A stretch of DNA of 64,000 nucleotides from JACCZR01 sp963844805 (GCA_963844805.1 CAWJPU010000002.1:1-64000); one strand, 5' to 3'. Positions 27,169 to 37,078 are shown, numbered from the stretch's first letter. Numbers and translations are program-made. The notes: a model not told the origin generated them from the sequence alone.

Positions 27169-27227
27169 CATTTGCCACCTTCGGGTGTACTTTGGGAGGC
27201 AAGGAAAGCCGAACCAAAGGAGGTTCG

Positions 27228-27926
27228 ATGGGCTTTTCGGACTCGCACCACTTCCGCAAGACGGTGGCGGGCTTCTGCATGGTGGTCGCCCCGCTGCTGG
27301 CTCTGGCGGCGTTCATCGTCTCACCGGCGATCAAGAGCGACAGTGCGGCTCAGGTCGCCGAGGTGGCGGCCAATCAGGACCGCTTCCTGGCATCGGTGCT
27401 CCTCTCGCTGGTGGCCGTGCTGCTGGCGACGGCCGCGACGATGGGCCTCATGCACATGCTCCGGGAGCGCGAGGTCGCTCTCGGGCACATCGGCGGCGCG
27501 CTGGCCCTGATCGGCCTGCTGGCCACGATGGCCCAGATCGGCACGCAGTTCGCGCTGTGGCCGATGGTCCAGGACGGCGTCCAGGCCGCTGACGTCGCCT
27601 CATGGCGCGCGATCACGGACGACGCGGCCACCGTCATTCCGCTGTTCATCGTCCCCTGGGCCGCGGTCCTGGGCTTCGCCCTGCTGGGGCTCGGCCTGTA
27701 CCGGGCGCACGCGGTGGACTCCTGGATGGCGGCGATGGTGATGCTCGGTGTGCTGGGCATCACCCTGGCGGGGCCGCTGGCCAGCGTGGCCGTCGGCATC
27801 GTCGGCGCCGCTCTGTTCCTGGTGGGACTCGGCTCGATCGGGGTCTACGTGCTCCGCGAGTCCGACGCCGACTGGGAGCACACCCCCGACTACCGGGGCA
27901 TCCGCCCCGCGGCAGGAATGGGCTAG
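27228..27926 (+). CDS. Multi-pass membrane protein, function unknown
   Basis: 232 residues with about six membrane segments (VAGFCMVVAPLLALAAF, FLASVLLSLVAVLLA, GGALALIGLLATM, VIPLFIVPWAAVLGFALLG, and two more), ending in a short charged tail. It resembles the protein at 1987-2613 in layout but shows no catalytic motif. AAAGGAGG precedes the ATG, a strong ribosome binding site, and a perfect hairpin follows the stop. Intact. Confidence 0.72.
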   Translation: MGFSDSHHFRKTVAGFCMVVAPLLALAAFIVSPAIKSDSAAQVAEVAANQDRFLASVLLSLVAVLLATAATMGLMHMLREREVALGHIGGALALIGLLATMAQIGTQFALWPMVQDGVQAADVASWRAITDDAATVIPLFIVPWAAVLGFALLGLGLYRAHAVDSWMAAMVMLGVLGITLAGPLASVAVGIVGAALFLVGLGSIGVYVLRESDADWEHTPDYRGIRPAAGMG

Positions 27927-27943
27927 ACGGAAGGAGAGGAAGG

Positions 27944-27969
27944 GCGGGCGCCCCACGCGGGGCGCCCGC
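27944..27969 (+). terminator. Strong hairpin after the membrane protein
   Basis: GCGGGCGCCCC and GGGGCGCCCGC form a perfect 11-bp stem around an ACGC loop, 18 bp after the upstream stop codon. There is no U-run, as is usual in high-GC actinomycetes. Confidence 0.65.
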
Positions 27970-28042
27970 TTCGCCCGACCTCGCCGGGAAGTGCTGCCTT
28001 ACTTCGCGTGAGCATGTAGGGTGCCCGCCGGGGAAGGAGGGC

Positions 28043-30498
28043 GTGGTCGGAAGGTTCGCCAAAGCTGGGCTGATTGCGACGACGGTCGCGCTGCTCGTGC
28101 CGGCTGCAGCGCCGGCGCGCGACTACGCCGATACCGCGCTCAACATCCTTCCGGCGGGCCAGTACGGCAGCATCCCTCCGCCGCCGGGCGCGGATCGCCA
28201 GGCCAAGATGTACGACGGCCTGACGCCGCTGTTCAACCGCGTGACCCAGAGCGACCTGACGCGCTTCTTCAAGTCCGCGGCACTGGGCCGGGCGCCCGGC
28301 GCCACCCGCGAGGAGCGGATCCCCGGCCATCCGGGCATCAGCATCCAGCGCGACGAGTTCAATGTGCCCCACATCCGGGGCGCCACCGAGGACGACGTGA
28401 CCTTCGCCGTGGCCTGGGTATCCGCCGAGGACCGCAGTCTGCTGTTCGAGCAGGCGCGGTACAACGCCCGCGCCGCTGCGGTGGACGCCCCTGGCCTCAG
28501 CGCCCTCGAGCTGACCGCCCAGCTGCTGAACTTCCAGCCGTCGGCGCGGACCGAGGCGGAGGTGGCCAAGCAGTCCCAGGTGCTGGAGTCGAAGGGCGAG
28601 AAGGGCCGGCAGGTGCTCCACGACATCGACGTCTATCTGGCCGGCGCCAACGCGTACCGACGGTTCTCCGGCTCCAACGCCAAGCCCGTCACCCGCAACG
28701 ACATCTTCGCCCTCAACGCCCTGAAGGGCCAGTTCGTGGGCCAGGGCGGGGGCCGGGAGACGTCGGCGTCGATGCTCCTCGACGGCCTGCAGCAGAAGCT
28801 GGGCTCGCGCAAGGGCGTGTCGGTGTTCAACGACCTGCGCCAACGGCGCGTGGCGGGCACGTCGGTGTCGGTCGACGGGCGCTTCCCCTACGCGCCGATC
28901 CCGAAGCGCCGCAGGGGCAACGTGATCGTGGACAACGGCTCCTTCCAGTCCACCGCCGTGGCCGGCGCGCCCTCGGGCCGGTGGGGCGACCCAGGCCAGC
29001 AACGTGATCATGGCGACTCCCAAGCGCTCGACCAGCGGCCACGCCCTCATGACCGGGGGCCCGCAGATCGGCTACTTCTACCCGGGCTTCGTGCTCGAGG
29101 TCGACATCGCCGGACCGGGCTACGAGGCGCGCGGCGTCACCACCGCGCCCTTCCCCGGTTACGTGTTCATCGGCCGCCGCGAGGACTTCGCATTCACGCT
29201 GACCTCGGCGGGCGCCGACATCATCGACCACTACGTCGAGACGCTGTGCGGCAGCGACACGAAGTACGAGTACCGCGGCCGGTGCATCGACATGGAGCGC
29301 TTCGACGCGGGCAAGCTCACCGGCACCGACGGCGTGACGCGCCCGGTGGTCTTCAACAAGACAGTGCATGGGCCGGTGATCGGCTACGCGACGGTGGACG
29401 GGCGCCGGGTGGCCATCTCGCGCAAGCGGTCGAGCTACGGCCGCGATGTCGAGGATCAGCTGCTCTACCGCGACATCACCAAGGGAGACATCGACGGCCC
29501 CCGTGACCTCTTCCGCGCGGCCAGCCAGAGCCCGCAGACGTTCAACACCTTCTACGTCGACCACCGCAACGTCGCGATGTACACCTCGGGCAGCCTGCCG
29601 GTGCGGCCCAAGTCGGTCGACTCGGGCCTGCCGGTTGACGGGCGCGGCGACTACGAGTGGACCGGCAAGCTGCCCGCCAGCAAGCACCCGCAGGGCATGA
29701 ACCCGCGCAGCGGCCTGCTGGTCAACTGGAACAACAAGCCCGCTGCCGAGTTCCCCGGCGCCGACGACCAGTTCGGATACGGGACGATCGGGCGCGTCGA
29801 TCTGCTGAACGGCCGGCTGAAGAACCGGCGCAGGCACGACACCGCATCGCTTGTCTCCGCCATCAACGCTGCCGCCACCCAGGACGTCCGGCAGCGGGTG
29901 GTGCCCGTGCTCGCGCGGGTACTCCGCACCGGTCCAGCCCCAAGCGCTCGTGCGGAGCGGATGCTCGAGCTGCTCGAGCAGTGGCGAAGCCGCGGCTCGA
30001 GCCGGCTGGACGTGGACCTCGACGGCAAGATCGACGATCCCGGGGCGGCGGTGATGGACGCGGCGTGGCCGAAGATGGCCGACGCGCTGATCAAGCCGCT
30101 GCTGGGCGGGAAGCTCGCAAACCAGCTCAACAGCTTGTTCAGTCGCTTCTCGGCCCCACCCGGAGGCCAGTTCAGCGGCTGGCACCAGTACCTCGACCGC
30201 GACCTGCGCAAGCTGCTGCGCCTGCACATCACGGACCCGTTCCGCAACCGCTTCTGCGGCCGGGGCAACCTGACCCGCTGCCGCGAGTCGCTTTGGAGCG
30301 CCGCTCGAGCGCGCCGGTGACGAGCTCGCGAGCCAGCAAGGGCCGAGTCCCGAGGCCTGGCGGTCGAACGCCCGGCGCGAGCGGATCGTGTTCCGGCCCG
30401 GGCTGCTGTCAACCACGCTGCGCTACACGAACCGTGCGACGGGAATCCACCAGGTCATCGAGTTCGACGGGCCACAGGTAGGCCCGTCGCGGGCCTAG
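28043..30498 (+). CDS. Penicillin acylase family (S45) amidohydrolase, secreted (frameshifted)
   Basis: An Ntn-hydrolase of about 818 residues. Signal peptide GLIATTVALLVPAAAPARD; alpha-chain features DEFNVPHIRGATEDDVTFAV and EDRSLLFEQARYNAR; a putative beta-chain start at ASNVIMATPKRSTSGHALMT, where the Ser would be the nucleophile after autocleavage; then FYPGFVLEVDIAG and AGADIIDHYVETLCG. Breaks near 28990 and 30305 separate intact blocks. GTG 28043 follows GGGAAGGAGGG. Homologues cleave beta-lactam side chains or acyl-homoserine lactones; the substrate cannot be predicted. The stop shares CTAG with the next gene. Confidence 0.83.
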
Positions 30499-31922
30499 CC
30501 GGGCAACGGGCAGGCCATACCGAAGACCGAATGGGCGCGGTAGCGCCCGCTCGCGCTCGACCCCAGTCCCTCGGCAGGCGCCTCGACCGTGGCGGTGCTT
30601 GCGCCGCGGTCGATGTGCAGAACGTCGATCCCTCCGGCGGTGTCGAGGCCGTAGACGACCTCGCGCTCGGGGTCGGTGGGAGCGAAGTACGCCGCCCAGA
30701 AGGTGCCCGCAGTGGCCCAGTAGCCCACCTGGCGGATCCGGCGCGGGTCGGAGATGTCCAGGAAGCGCACGCCTTGGTCGTACCAGCCCTGGGCCACCAG
30801 CCCGCGGTCCTCGTCGAACCAGTGCGCCGAGCAGTTGGCCGTGGCCGGGGAGCGACCCTCCAGCGAGGCGAGCTCGTTCAGCTCGGTGGTCCACAGGTCC
30901 AGCAGCTCGAGCTTGGCCGTGCCGTCGGAGTTGCGCTCGCCGGTGATCTGCCAGGTCTGCAGCGAGCCCTGGCCCTGACAGCCGGGCCGGGTGTAGTCCT
31001 CCTCGGTGACCGCCATCACGTTGCCGGTGCCGCCGTGGCCGGGGGACTCTGGCCCGACCGTCGCCGGGCCGTCGCCGGAGGTGGTCAGGCCCGTGCGCAT
31101 CGAGTTGTGGTGCAGGAAGTCGAGCGGCCCGGTCTCCGCTGTCTCGGGGCTGGCCGGGCCGGAGTTGCCGGAGTTGGTCACGTTCTCGTCGCTGCGGAAG
31201 ACCAGCCTGGGCCTCAGCGGATCCTCGGTGGTGTAGCCGAACGTGCCGTCCTCGCCGGTGATCCAGGCCACTCCGGACCGGTCCACGAACACGTCGTGGG
31301 TGAAGCCCCCGGACTCCGCGGGCTCACCGGCCCGCGACTTCGGCGTGGGCGCCTTGAAGGTGCCCATCAGCTCGGGGTCCTGCTGGTCGCGCAGGTCGTA
31401 GACCGCGATGCCCTCCTCGGTGCCGGTGGTCCACAGGTACCGGCAGCCGTTGATGCAGTTGGCGATGTGGCCGTTGTTGGTGCCCTTCACGCCCGCCGCG
31501 TCGTTCAGCGGGCCGGCCGGCAACTGCGTGGGGGTGACCGAGCGCAACGTGGGCTTGGTCGGGTCCTTCACGTCGATGACGTACAGCGCGCCGACCGTGC
31601 TGAAGCTCGGGTCGTTGGAGATCACCACGATCCCGTCGCCCACGTCCACGTCCTCGTTCTCGAAGTGCGGCAGGGGCAGGAAGCCCTGCAGGTCGGGGTT
31701 CTCGGGCGCGGTCACGTCGTAGACGAACAGCCCGGTGGCCGCGGTGACGTACATCGTCTTGCCGTCGGGGCTGAAGCGCGCGCCGATGGCGCCGGCGGCC
31801 TCGGGGCGCTTGCCGAGCAGCCGGACGTTGTCCGAGTGCAGCGGCGCGGCGGACGCGGGCATCGCCATCAGACCCGCGATGGCGAGCGTCAGAAGCGCGA
31901 GCGTGACGGCATTTCGAGTCAT
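30495..31922 (-). CDS. Secreted LVIVD-repeat beta-propeller protein
   Basis: 475 residues with signal peptide LLTLAIAGLMAMPASA. Repeats of the LVIVD type (GLFVYDVTAPENPDLQGF, ALYVIDVKDPTKPTLRS, GIAVYDLRDQQDPELMGTF, GVRFLDISDPRRIRQVGYW) form a likely propeller. There are Cys pairs in the middle (NCINGC) and near the end. No enzymatic motif is seen. Such proteins are extracellular in many Actinomycetota. Intact; the start follows CAGGGG. Convergent with the acylase gene through a shared CTAG. Confidence 0.8.
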   Translation of the reverse strand: MTRNAVTLALLTLAIAGLMAMPASAAPLHSDNVRLLGKRPEAAGAIGARFSPDGKTMYVTAATGLFVYDVTAPENPDLQGFLPLPHFENEDVDVGDGIVVISNDPSFSTVGALYVIDVKDPTKPTLRSVTPTQLPAGPLNDAAGVKGTNNGHIANCINGCRYLWTTGTEEGIAVYDLRDQQDPELMGTFKAPTPKSRAGEPAESGGFTHDVFVDRSGVAWITGEDGTFGYTTEDPLRPRLVFRSDENVTNSGNSGPASPETAETGPLDFLHHNSMRTGLTTSGDGPATVGPESPGHGGTGNVMAVTEEDYTRPGCQGQGSLQTWQITGERNSDGTAKLELLDLWTTELNELASLEGRSPATANCSAHWFDEDRGLVAQGWYDQGVRFLDISDPRRIRQVGYWATAGTFWAAYFAPTDPEREVVYGLDTAGGIDVLHIDRGASTATVEAPAEGLGSSASGRYRAHSVFGMACPLPG

Positions 31923-31997
31923 CCCCTGCGCGACGGAGCCTCCCGACCTCCGACCCGCCGTTGCGGTGGTACCCGGAAACCGATGAGACTGAACCCC

Positions 31998-32003
31998 TAG
32001 AGT
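31998..32003 (+). promoter_or_regulatory. -10 box of dapF
   Basis: TAGAGT lies 9 nt before the dapF GTG, implying a leader of only a few bases. Confidence 0.4.
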
Positions 32004-32012
32004 GGCCGCCGC

Positions 32013-32858
32013 GTGCGATTCGAGAAGTGGCAGGCCCTGGGCAACGACTACGCGATCGTCGAGCAGCGCGAGCTCGGCGTCGAGCTCACGCCCGCGCGCG
32101 TGCGCGCGCTGTGCGCGCCCCATACGGGGATCGGCAGCGACGGCGTGCTGCTGCTGGACGAGCCCTCCGACAGCGGCTTCGTCGCCGACCTGCGCATTTT
32201 CAACCCCGACGGCTCGGAGGCCGAGCTGTCTGGCAACGGCGTGCGGGAGGCGGTGATGTACCTGCGCCGCAGCGGCTGGACCGACCACGACACCTTCTCC
32301 GTCTCCACCGCCGCCGGTGAGGTGCGCCCCCGCATCACGGGCGAGCGCACCTGCACGGTGGACATGGGCCGCGCGCGGCTGACCGCGCCCGACTTCCCCT
32401 CCGGGGGCGCGGACGGCCGCGGCACGCTCGAGGCCGCCGGGCGCACGCTCGAGTTCCAGTTCGTGTCGATCGGCAATCCGCAGTGCGCCATCGAGGTGGG
32501 CGACGAGCTCGTGGAGCTCGACCTCCCCGAGCTGGGCGCGCCGATCGAGCGCCACGAGCTGTTTCCCAACCGAACCAACGTGTCGTTCTGGCGCCGCGAG
32601 GGCGACGACCACATCCGCGCCCGCATCTTCGAGCGCGGCGTGGGCGAGACGATGTCCTCCGGGACCGGCGCGACGGGCGCCGCCGTCGCGGCCGTGCTGC
32701 GCGGCGCCGACAGCCCGGTGACCGTCGCGCTCGACGGCGGAGAGCTCGAGGTGGAGGTGGGCGAGGACATGCACGTGGACCTGACCGGCTGGGCCGTGCC
32801 CGTGTACAGCGGCACGCTCAGCGACGAGTTCGTAGAGGAGCTGAATGCAGTCCAGTAA
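32013..32858 (+). CDS. dapF: Diaminopimelate epimerase with Ser at both catalytic Cys positions
   Basis: The fold is clearly DapF (281 residues): FEKWQALGNDYAIVE, FNPDGSEAELSGNGVRE, SIGNPQCAI and ERGVGETMSSGTGATGAA. DapF interconverts LL- and meso-DAP with two Cys, in CGNG and in a CG(T/S)G motif. Here both read Ser (SGNG and SSGTG), and the neighbouring Cys of the usual CGNGxRC and GAC are Glu and Thr. The frame is intact and all changes are clean codons. dapL overlaps its 3' end. Activity may be altered, or the protein may act on another substrate. Confidence 0.88.
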   Translation: MRFEKWQALGNDYAIVEQRELGVELTPARVRALCAPHTGIGSDGVLLLDEPSDSGFVADLRIFNPDGSEAELSGNGVREAVMYLRRSGWTDHDTFSVSTAAGEVRPRITGERTCTVDMGRARLTAPDFPSGGADGRGTLEAAGRTLEFQFVSIGNPQCAIEVGDELVELDLPELGAPIERHELFPNRTNVSFWRREGDDHIRARIFERGVGETMSSGTGATGAAVAAVLRGADSPVTVALDGGELEVEVGEDMHVDLTGWAVPVYSGTLSDEFVEELNAVQ

Positions 32859-34122
32859 CGAAGGAGCGCAGCCCGAGCGTCGGTCGGGCGAGCACCGCAC
32901 GTTCGAAGGCTCGAGCCGTCTCGACCGCCTGCCGCCCTACCTCTTCGCGGAGCTGGAGCGCAAGATCGCCGCGAAGAAGGCCGAGGGGGTGGACGTCATC
33001 TCGCTGGGGATCGGCGACCCCGACACGCCCACGCCGCCGCTGGCCGCCGAGGCGCTCGCCGCCGCTGCGGCGGATCCGGGCACGCACCAGTACCCGTCCA
33101 ACCGCGGCCGGCCCGAGCTGCGCCAGGCGCTGGCGCGCTTCTACGACCGCCGCTTCGGGGTCGAGCTCGACACCGAGACGGAGATCGTCCCCGCGCTGGG
33201 GGCCAAGGAGTGCGTGTTCAACCTCAACCTGGCCTTCCTGGACCCGGGTACGGCGGCCCTGGCGGCCGACCCCGGCTACCCCGTCTACACCGGCGGCCCG
33301 CTGCTGGCCGGCGCCGAGCCCGTGCTGATGCCGCTGCTGCCCGAGCGCGGCTTCGCCCCCGATCTGAGCGCCATCTCCGCCGAGGACGCCGAGCGCGCGC
33401 GGCTGATGTACCTCAACTACCCCAACAACCCGACCGGGGCGGTGGTGCCGGACGGGCTGTTCGAGGAGGCGATCGAGTTCGCCCGGGCCAACGACGTGCT
33501 GATCGTGCACGACGCCTCCTACACCGAGACCACCTTCGACGGCTACGTGGCGCCCAGCTTCCTCGCCACGCCCGGCGCCAAGGAGGTCGGGGTGGAGGTC
33601 TTCTCGCTGTCCAAGGGCTACAACATGACCGGCTGGCGGACCGCCGCGATCGTGGGGAACGCCGAGGCCGTCGAGACCTACTGGAAGCTGAAGACCAACA
33701 TCGACTCGGGCATGTTCGAGGCGGTGCAGCTGGCTCAGGCCGCGGTGCTCGACGAGGGCGACGACGTGCCACGCGAGATGAACACCATCTACGCGCGCCG
33801 CCGAGACCTGGTCTGCTCTGCGCTCGAGGAGATCGGCGTCGACGTGACCCGTCCCAAGGGCACGATCTACGTCTGGGCGCCGGTGCCCGAGGGCCACACG
33901 TCGGCCTCCTACTGCGAGATGGTGCTCGACGAGTCCGGCGTGGTGGTGTCGCCCGGCGGCGCCTACGGCCCCAACGGCGAGGGCTTCTTCCGCATCTCGC
34001 TGACGATCGACGACGAGCGGCTGGCCGAGGCCGTGGAGCGGCTGCGCTCGTCGTTGCAACCGAGCGGCGGTGCTCGGCCGGCCAACCCCCGGCCTGCGCT
34101 CCGGCGCCATGGCTCCGCCTGA
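32845..34122 (+). CDS. dapL: LL-diaminopimelate aminotransferase (DapL-like, class I/II)
   Basis: A PLP enzyme. SLGIGDPDTPTPP, HQYPSNRGRPELRQA, GAKECVFNL, LNYPNNPTGAVVP and the Schiff-base motif FSLSKGYNMTGWR are all present, followed by FFRISLTIDDERLAEAVERL. The family protein should end soon after that; instead about 25 extra residues (PSGGARPANPRPALRRHGSA) are encoded by the 51-bp repeat. Next to dapF, DapL is the likely function: direct amination of tetrahydrodipicolinate to LL-DAP, bypassing the acyl-blocked steps. Another aminotransferase specificity cannot be excluded. Confidence 0.87.
   Translation: MQSSNEGAQPERRSGEHRTFEGSSRLDRLPPYLFAELERKIAAKKAEGVDVISLGIGDPDTPTPPLAAEALAAAAADPGTHQYPSNRGRPELRQALARFYDRRFGVELDTETEIVPALGAKECVFNLNLAFLDPGTAALAADPGYPVYTGGPLLAGAEPVLMPLLPERGFAPDLSAISAEDAERARLMYLNYPNNPTGAVVPDGLFEEAIEFARANDVLIVHDASYTETTFDGYVAPSFLATPGAKEVGVEVFSLSKGYNMTGWRTAAIVGNAEAVETYWKLKTNIDSGMFEAVQLAQAAVLDEGDDVPREMNTIYARRRDLVCSALEEIGVDVTRPKGTIYVWAPVPEGHTSASYCEMVLDESGVVVSPGGAYGPNGEGFFRISLTIDDERLAEAVERLRSSLQPSGGARPANPRPALRRHGSA
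34057..34107 (+). repeat. 51-bp dispersed repeat, copy B
   Basis: Same sequence and orientation as 24923-24973 with one mismatch. It lies inside the 3' end of dapL and supplies its last ~20 codons. Confidence 0.85.
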
Positions 34123-34817
34123 TGCGCTACGGCGGCGTAGTCGCGCTGGGGCCGAGCCACCTCCAGCTGGTGGTGGTGGAGGAGCTGCGCGATCCCGACC
34201 CGCCGATCCGGCTGGTGGCCAGCTTCTTCGAACCCGGATCGGCCGACGCGGTGGCCGCCCAGCTGCGCCTGTGGGAGGACGAGCTGGTGGTGGCCGCCGG
34301 CGGGCCGCTGGACGCCGAGGCCGGAGAGCGGTCGTGTGACCGGATGCTCGCCGCGCTCGGCGTCGCCCCGGTGCCGCCCTCGCCCGAGCTGGCGGCGCTC
34401 GCCTCGCAGCTCGACTCGCTTGCGCGCTTCTCGGTCGAGCAGGAGGGGGCCGGCACGGTGGGAGACGGCGCCTACTCGGAGTCGCCGATGATCGAGACGA
34501 ACGCCGACGGCGTCTTCTGCGCCCTGCAGAACCGCCGCCTGCCCGCACGGCGGCACCCGCTGGGGATCCAGATGCGCATCGAGGAGCTCGAGGCCGAGCA
34601 GGTCATCGACGACGGCGGCGACCTGGGGCACCGCCGCATCGAGGAGCTCGAGGCCGCGGCGGCCGCGCTGTGCGCGCACCGCTACGCCGTCGGACACGCT
34701 TCCTGGCTGGGCGGCCCGGACGGCGCGATCGTGCTGCCGGGCAGCTCGCCGCCAGAGCAGTTCGAGACCAGGGGCGTGGTGCCTCCGGTCGAGCGGCTGC
34801 CGCTTGCCGGCTCCTAG
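34122..34817 (+). CDS. DUF429-like predicted nuclease
   Basis: 231 residues, ATG overlapping the dapL stop. It has an RNase H-like pattern in the N-terminal strands, RRLPARRHPLGIQMRIEEL in the centre and DAICA-type late block AAALCAHRYAVGH, as in DUF429 proteins. The match is by overall pattern and not by a decisive motif. Intact. The stop shares CTAG with the epimerase on the other strand. Confidence 0.5.
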   Translation: MRYGGVVALGPSHLQLVVVEELRDPDPPIRLVASFFEPGSADAVAAQLRLWEDELVVAAGGPLDAEAGERSCDRMLAALGVAPVPPSPELAALASQLDSLARFSVEQEGAGTVGDGAYSESPMIETNADGVFCALQNRRLPARRHPLGIQMRIEELEAEQVIDDGGDLGHRRIEELEAAAAALCAHRYAVGHASWLGGPDGAIVLPGSSPPEQFETRGVVPPVERLPLAGS

Positions 34818-35788
34818 CCCGCCGCCGCCAGAGTCTCCTTGAGGCCGGTGTCCAGGTCGCGCGGCTGGAAGCCGAGCTCGCGCCGGGCCTTGTCGTCGCT
34901 CGCCCAGTAGGTGACGCCGGACGAGACGCTGATCAGCTCGCCCAGGTTGGGCGGGAACCCGAGCGCCGGGCCGACGAGCGGTCCCAGCGGCGCCGTGGCC
35001 TTGATCAGCGGGGTGGGCATCGTCATCCGGGGCGGCTTGCGGCCCGCCAGCTCCGCGGTGCGGCTGATGATGTCGTCCATGGTCGTCTGCTCGCCGGCGA
35101 GCACGTACGACTCGCCGATCTCGCCCTTGTCGTAGGCGAGCAGCACCCCGTCGGCCACGTCCTCGACGTGCACGAGCATCATCCCCATCTCCGGGAAGGC
35201 CTTGGCCTTGAGCTTGCCGGTCCGCACCTGCTCGATCACGTTGCCGACCTCGGAGTGGTCGCCGGGGCCGTACACGCCGCCGGGCTGGACGATCACGATC
35301 GGGTAGCCCCGGGCGATGCGGTCCTCGGCGACCTGGTGGGAGCGGTACTTGGACTCGTCGTAGCAGGAGAGGAAGCCCTCCGACTCGTCGCGCCGGTAGC
35401 TCTCGTCGACGAGCTTGCCGCCGGTGTTGCCGAACACGTTGACGGTGGAGACGTAGACGATCCGCGGGACGCCGGCCTCGTGCGCGGCGTCGAGCACCCG
35501 CTCGGTGCCGTGCACGTTGGTGTCGATCATGCCCTCGCGGTCCTTCTTGGGGATGCCCACCTTGTAGATCGCGCCGACGTGGAAGACGGCGTCGGCGCCC
35601 TCGACGCCGCGCTTGATGGCCTCCACGTCGGACAGGTCGCCCTCGACCAGCTCCGCGCCCTGCTCGCGCAGGGCGTCGGCCTTGTCGGGGGACCTCACAA
35701 GGGCGACCACCTGGTCGCCCCGCTCGGACAGCTTTCGGGCCACGTGGGCGCCGATGAATCCGGTTGCTCCGGTGACGAATGCGCGCAT
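34814..35788 (-). CDS. NAD-dependent epimerase/dehydratase (dihydroflavonol-reductase-like)
   Basis: An extended short-chain dehydrogenase of 324 residues. Cofactor motif FVTGATGFIGAHVA, catalytic YDESKYRSH (Tyr-x3-Lys) after VYVSTVNVFG, and VQPGGVYGPGD. It resembles the hopanoid-associated sugar epimerase/HpnA and flavonol reductase groups; the substrate is unknown. Intact. It diverges from hflX across a 23-bp gap. Confidence 0.85.
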   Translation of the reverse strand: MRAFVTGATGFIGAHVARKLSERGDQVVALVRSPDKADALREQGAELVEGDLSDVEAIKRGVEGADAVFHVGAIYKVGIPKKDREGMIDTNVHGTERVLDAAHEAGVPRIVYVSTVNVFGNTGGKLVDESYRRDESEGFLSCYDESKYRSHQVAEDRIARGYPIVIVQPGGVYGPGDHSEVGNVIEQVRTGKLKAKAFPEMGMMLVHVEDVADGVLLAYDKGEIGESYVLAGEQTTMDDIISRTAELAGRKPPRMTMPTPLIKATAPLGPLVGPALGFPPNLGELISVSSGVTYWASDDKARRELGFQPRDLDTGLKETLAAAG

Positions 35789-35798
35789 GGCGGGAACC

Positions 35799-35804
35799 TA
35801 CACT
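35799..35804 (+). promoter_or_regulatory. -10 box of hflX
   Basis: TACACT ends 7 nt before the hflX ATG. This fits the leaderless pattern, and no ribosome binding site is present. Confidence 0.45.
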
Positions 35805-35811
35805 GGACGAG

Positions 35812-37078
35812 ATGGAGAACGGCGACCGCAACCCCCGCGCGCGGCAGCGGGCGCTGCTGGTCGCCGCCGGGCCCGACGAGCCCGAGCTGGCCGAGCTCTC
35901 CGAGCTGCTGCGCACCGCCGGCGTGGCCGCCGCGGGCGAGCTGACCCAGCGGCGCGAGCAGCCCGACCCCGACCGCTACCTGGGCAAGGGCAAGCTGGAC
36001 GAGCTCAAGACGCGCGATCGGCGAGGCCGACGCCAACCTCGTCGCGGTCGACGACGAGCTGGCGCCGCGCCAGGAGCGCAACCTCGAGCAGTCGCTCGGG
36101 GTCCCGGTGATCGACCGCACCGCGGTGATCCTCGACATCTTCGCCGACCACGCCAGCTCGGCCGAGGGCAAGCTGCAGGTGGAGCTGGCCCAGCTCGAGT
36201 ACAACCTCGCGCGCATGAGGGGGCTGTGGACCCACCTCGAGCGCCTGGGCGCCGGCATCGGCACCAGGGGCCCGGGCGAGTCGCAGATCGAGACCGACCG
36301 CCGCCTGGCGCGCGACCGCATCGCGGCCCTGCGCCGGCGCCTGGAGGGGACGAAGGCCACCCGCGCGACGATGCGCCGCGAGCGCGAGCGCGCGGGCATG
36401 CCGACGGTGGCGCTGGCCGGCTACACCAACGCGGGCAAGTCCACGCTGCTCAACGCGCTCACCGGCGCCGAGGTGGGGGTCCGGGACCGCCTCTTCCACA
36501 CGCTCGACCCGACCACGCGCTCGTTCGAGGTCGGCGGGCGCACCTTCCTGCTGACCGACACCGTCGGCTTCATCCGCAAGCTGCCCCACCAGCTGGTGGA
36601 GGCGTTCGCCGCCACCCTCGAGGAGGCGCTGGAGGCGGACCTGATCGTGCACGTGGCCGACGCCTCGGTGCCCGAAGCCGAGCTGGTGGAGATGCTCGAC
36701 GCCGTCGAGCAGGTGCTGGGGGAGATCGACGCCGCCGAGCGCCCGCGGCTGCTCGCGCTGAACAAGGTGGACCAGCTCGACGACGAGGCGCGCCGCGCGC
36801 TGAGCTTCCGCTACCCGGACGCCGTCCAGGTGTCGGCGGAGACGGGGGAGGGGCTGGAAGAGCTGCGCACCGCGCTTGAGACGCGCTTCCTGGCCACGCT
36901 GCGGCCCATGGACCTGCTCCTGCCCTACGACGAGGGCGGGCGCCTGTCCGAGCTGCACGAGCTGGCCGGGGACGTGGAGCGCGAGGACACGCCGGAAGGG
37001 GTGCGCGTGCGCGCCCGGGTGCCGGTCGCCGCGGTGCCGCGCTTCGAGCGCTTCTCCGCCAACGGCGCGCACGAGTGA
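35812..37078 (+). CDS. hflX: Ribosome-associated GTPase HflX (one frameshift)
   Basis: About 422 residues. N-terminal HflX domain (RQRALLVAAGPDEPELAELS, YLGKGKLDELK, VDDELAPRQERNLEQ, VIDRTAVILDIFADHA, GPGESQIETDRR), then the G domain: G1 GYTNAGKSTLLNAL, G3 LTDTVGFIRKLPHQLVEAF, G4 NKVD. One break near 36010-36020. HflX splits and rescues stalled ribosomes. The TGA overlaps the GTG of dut. Confidence 0.94.

Noticed and set aside
30531..32000. A 489-codon plus-strand frame opposite the LVIVD gene
   Set aside because: An antisense shadow without motifs; the minus-strand protein has a signal peptide and clear repeats.
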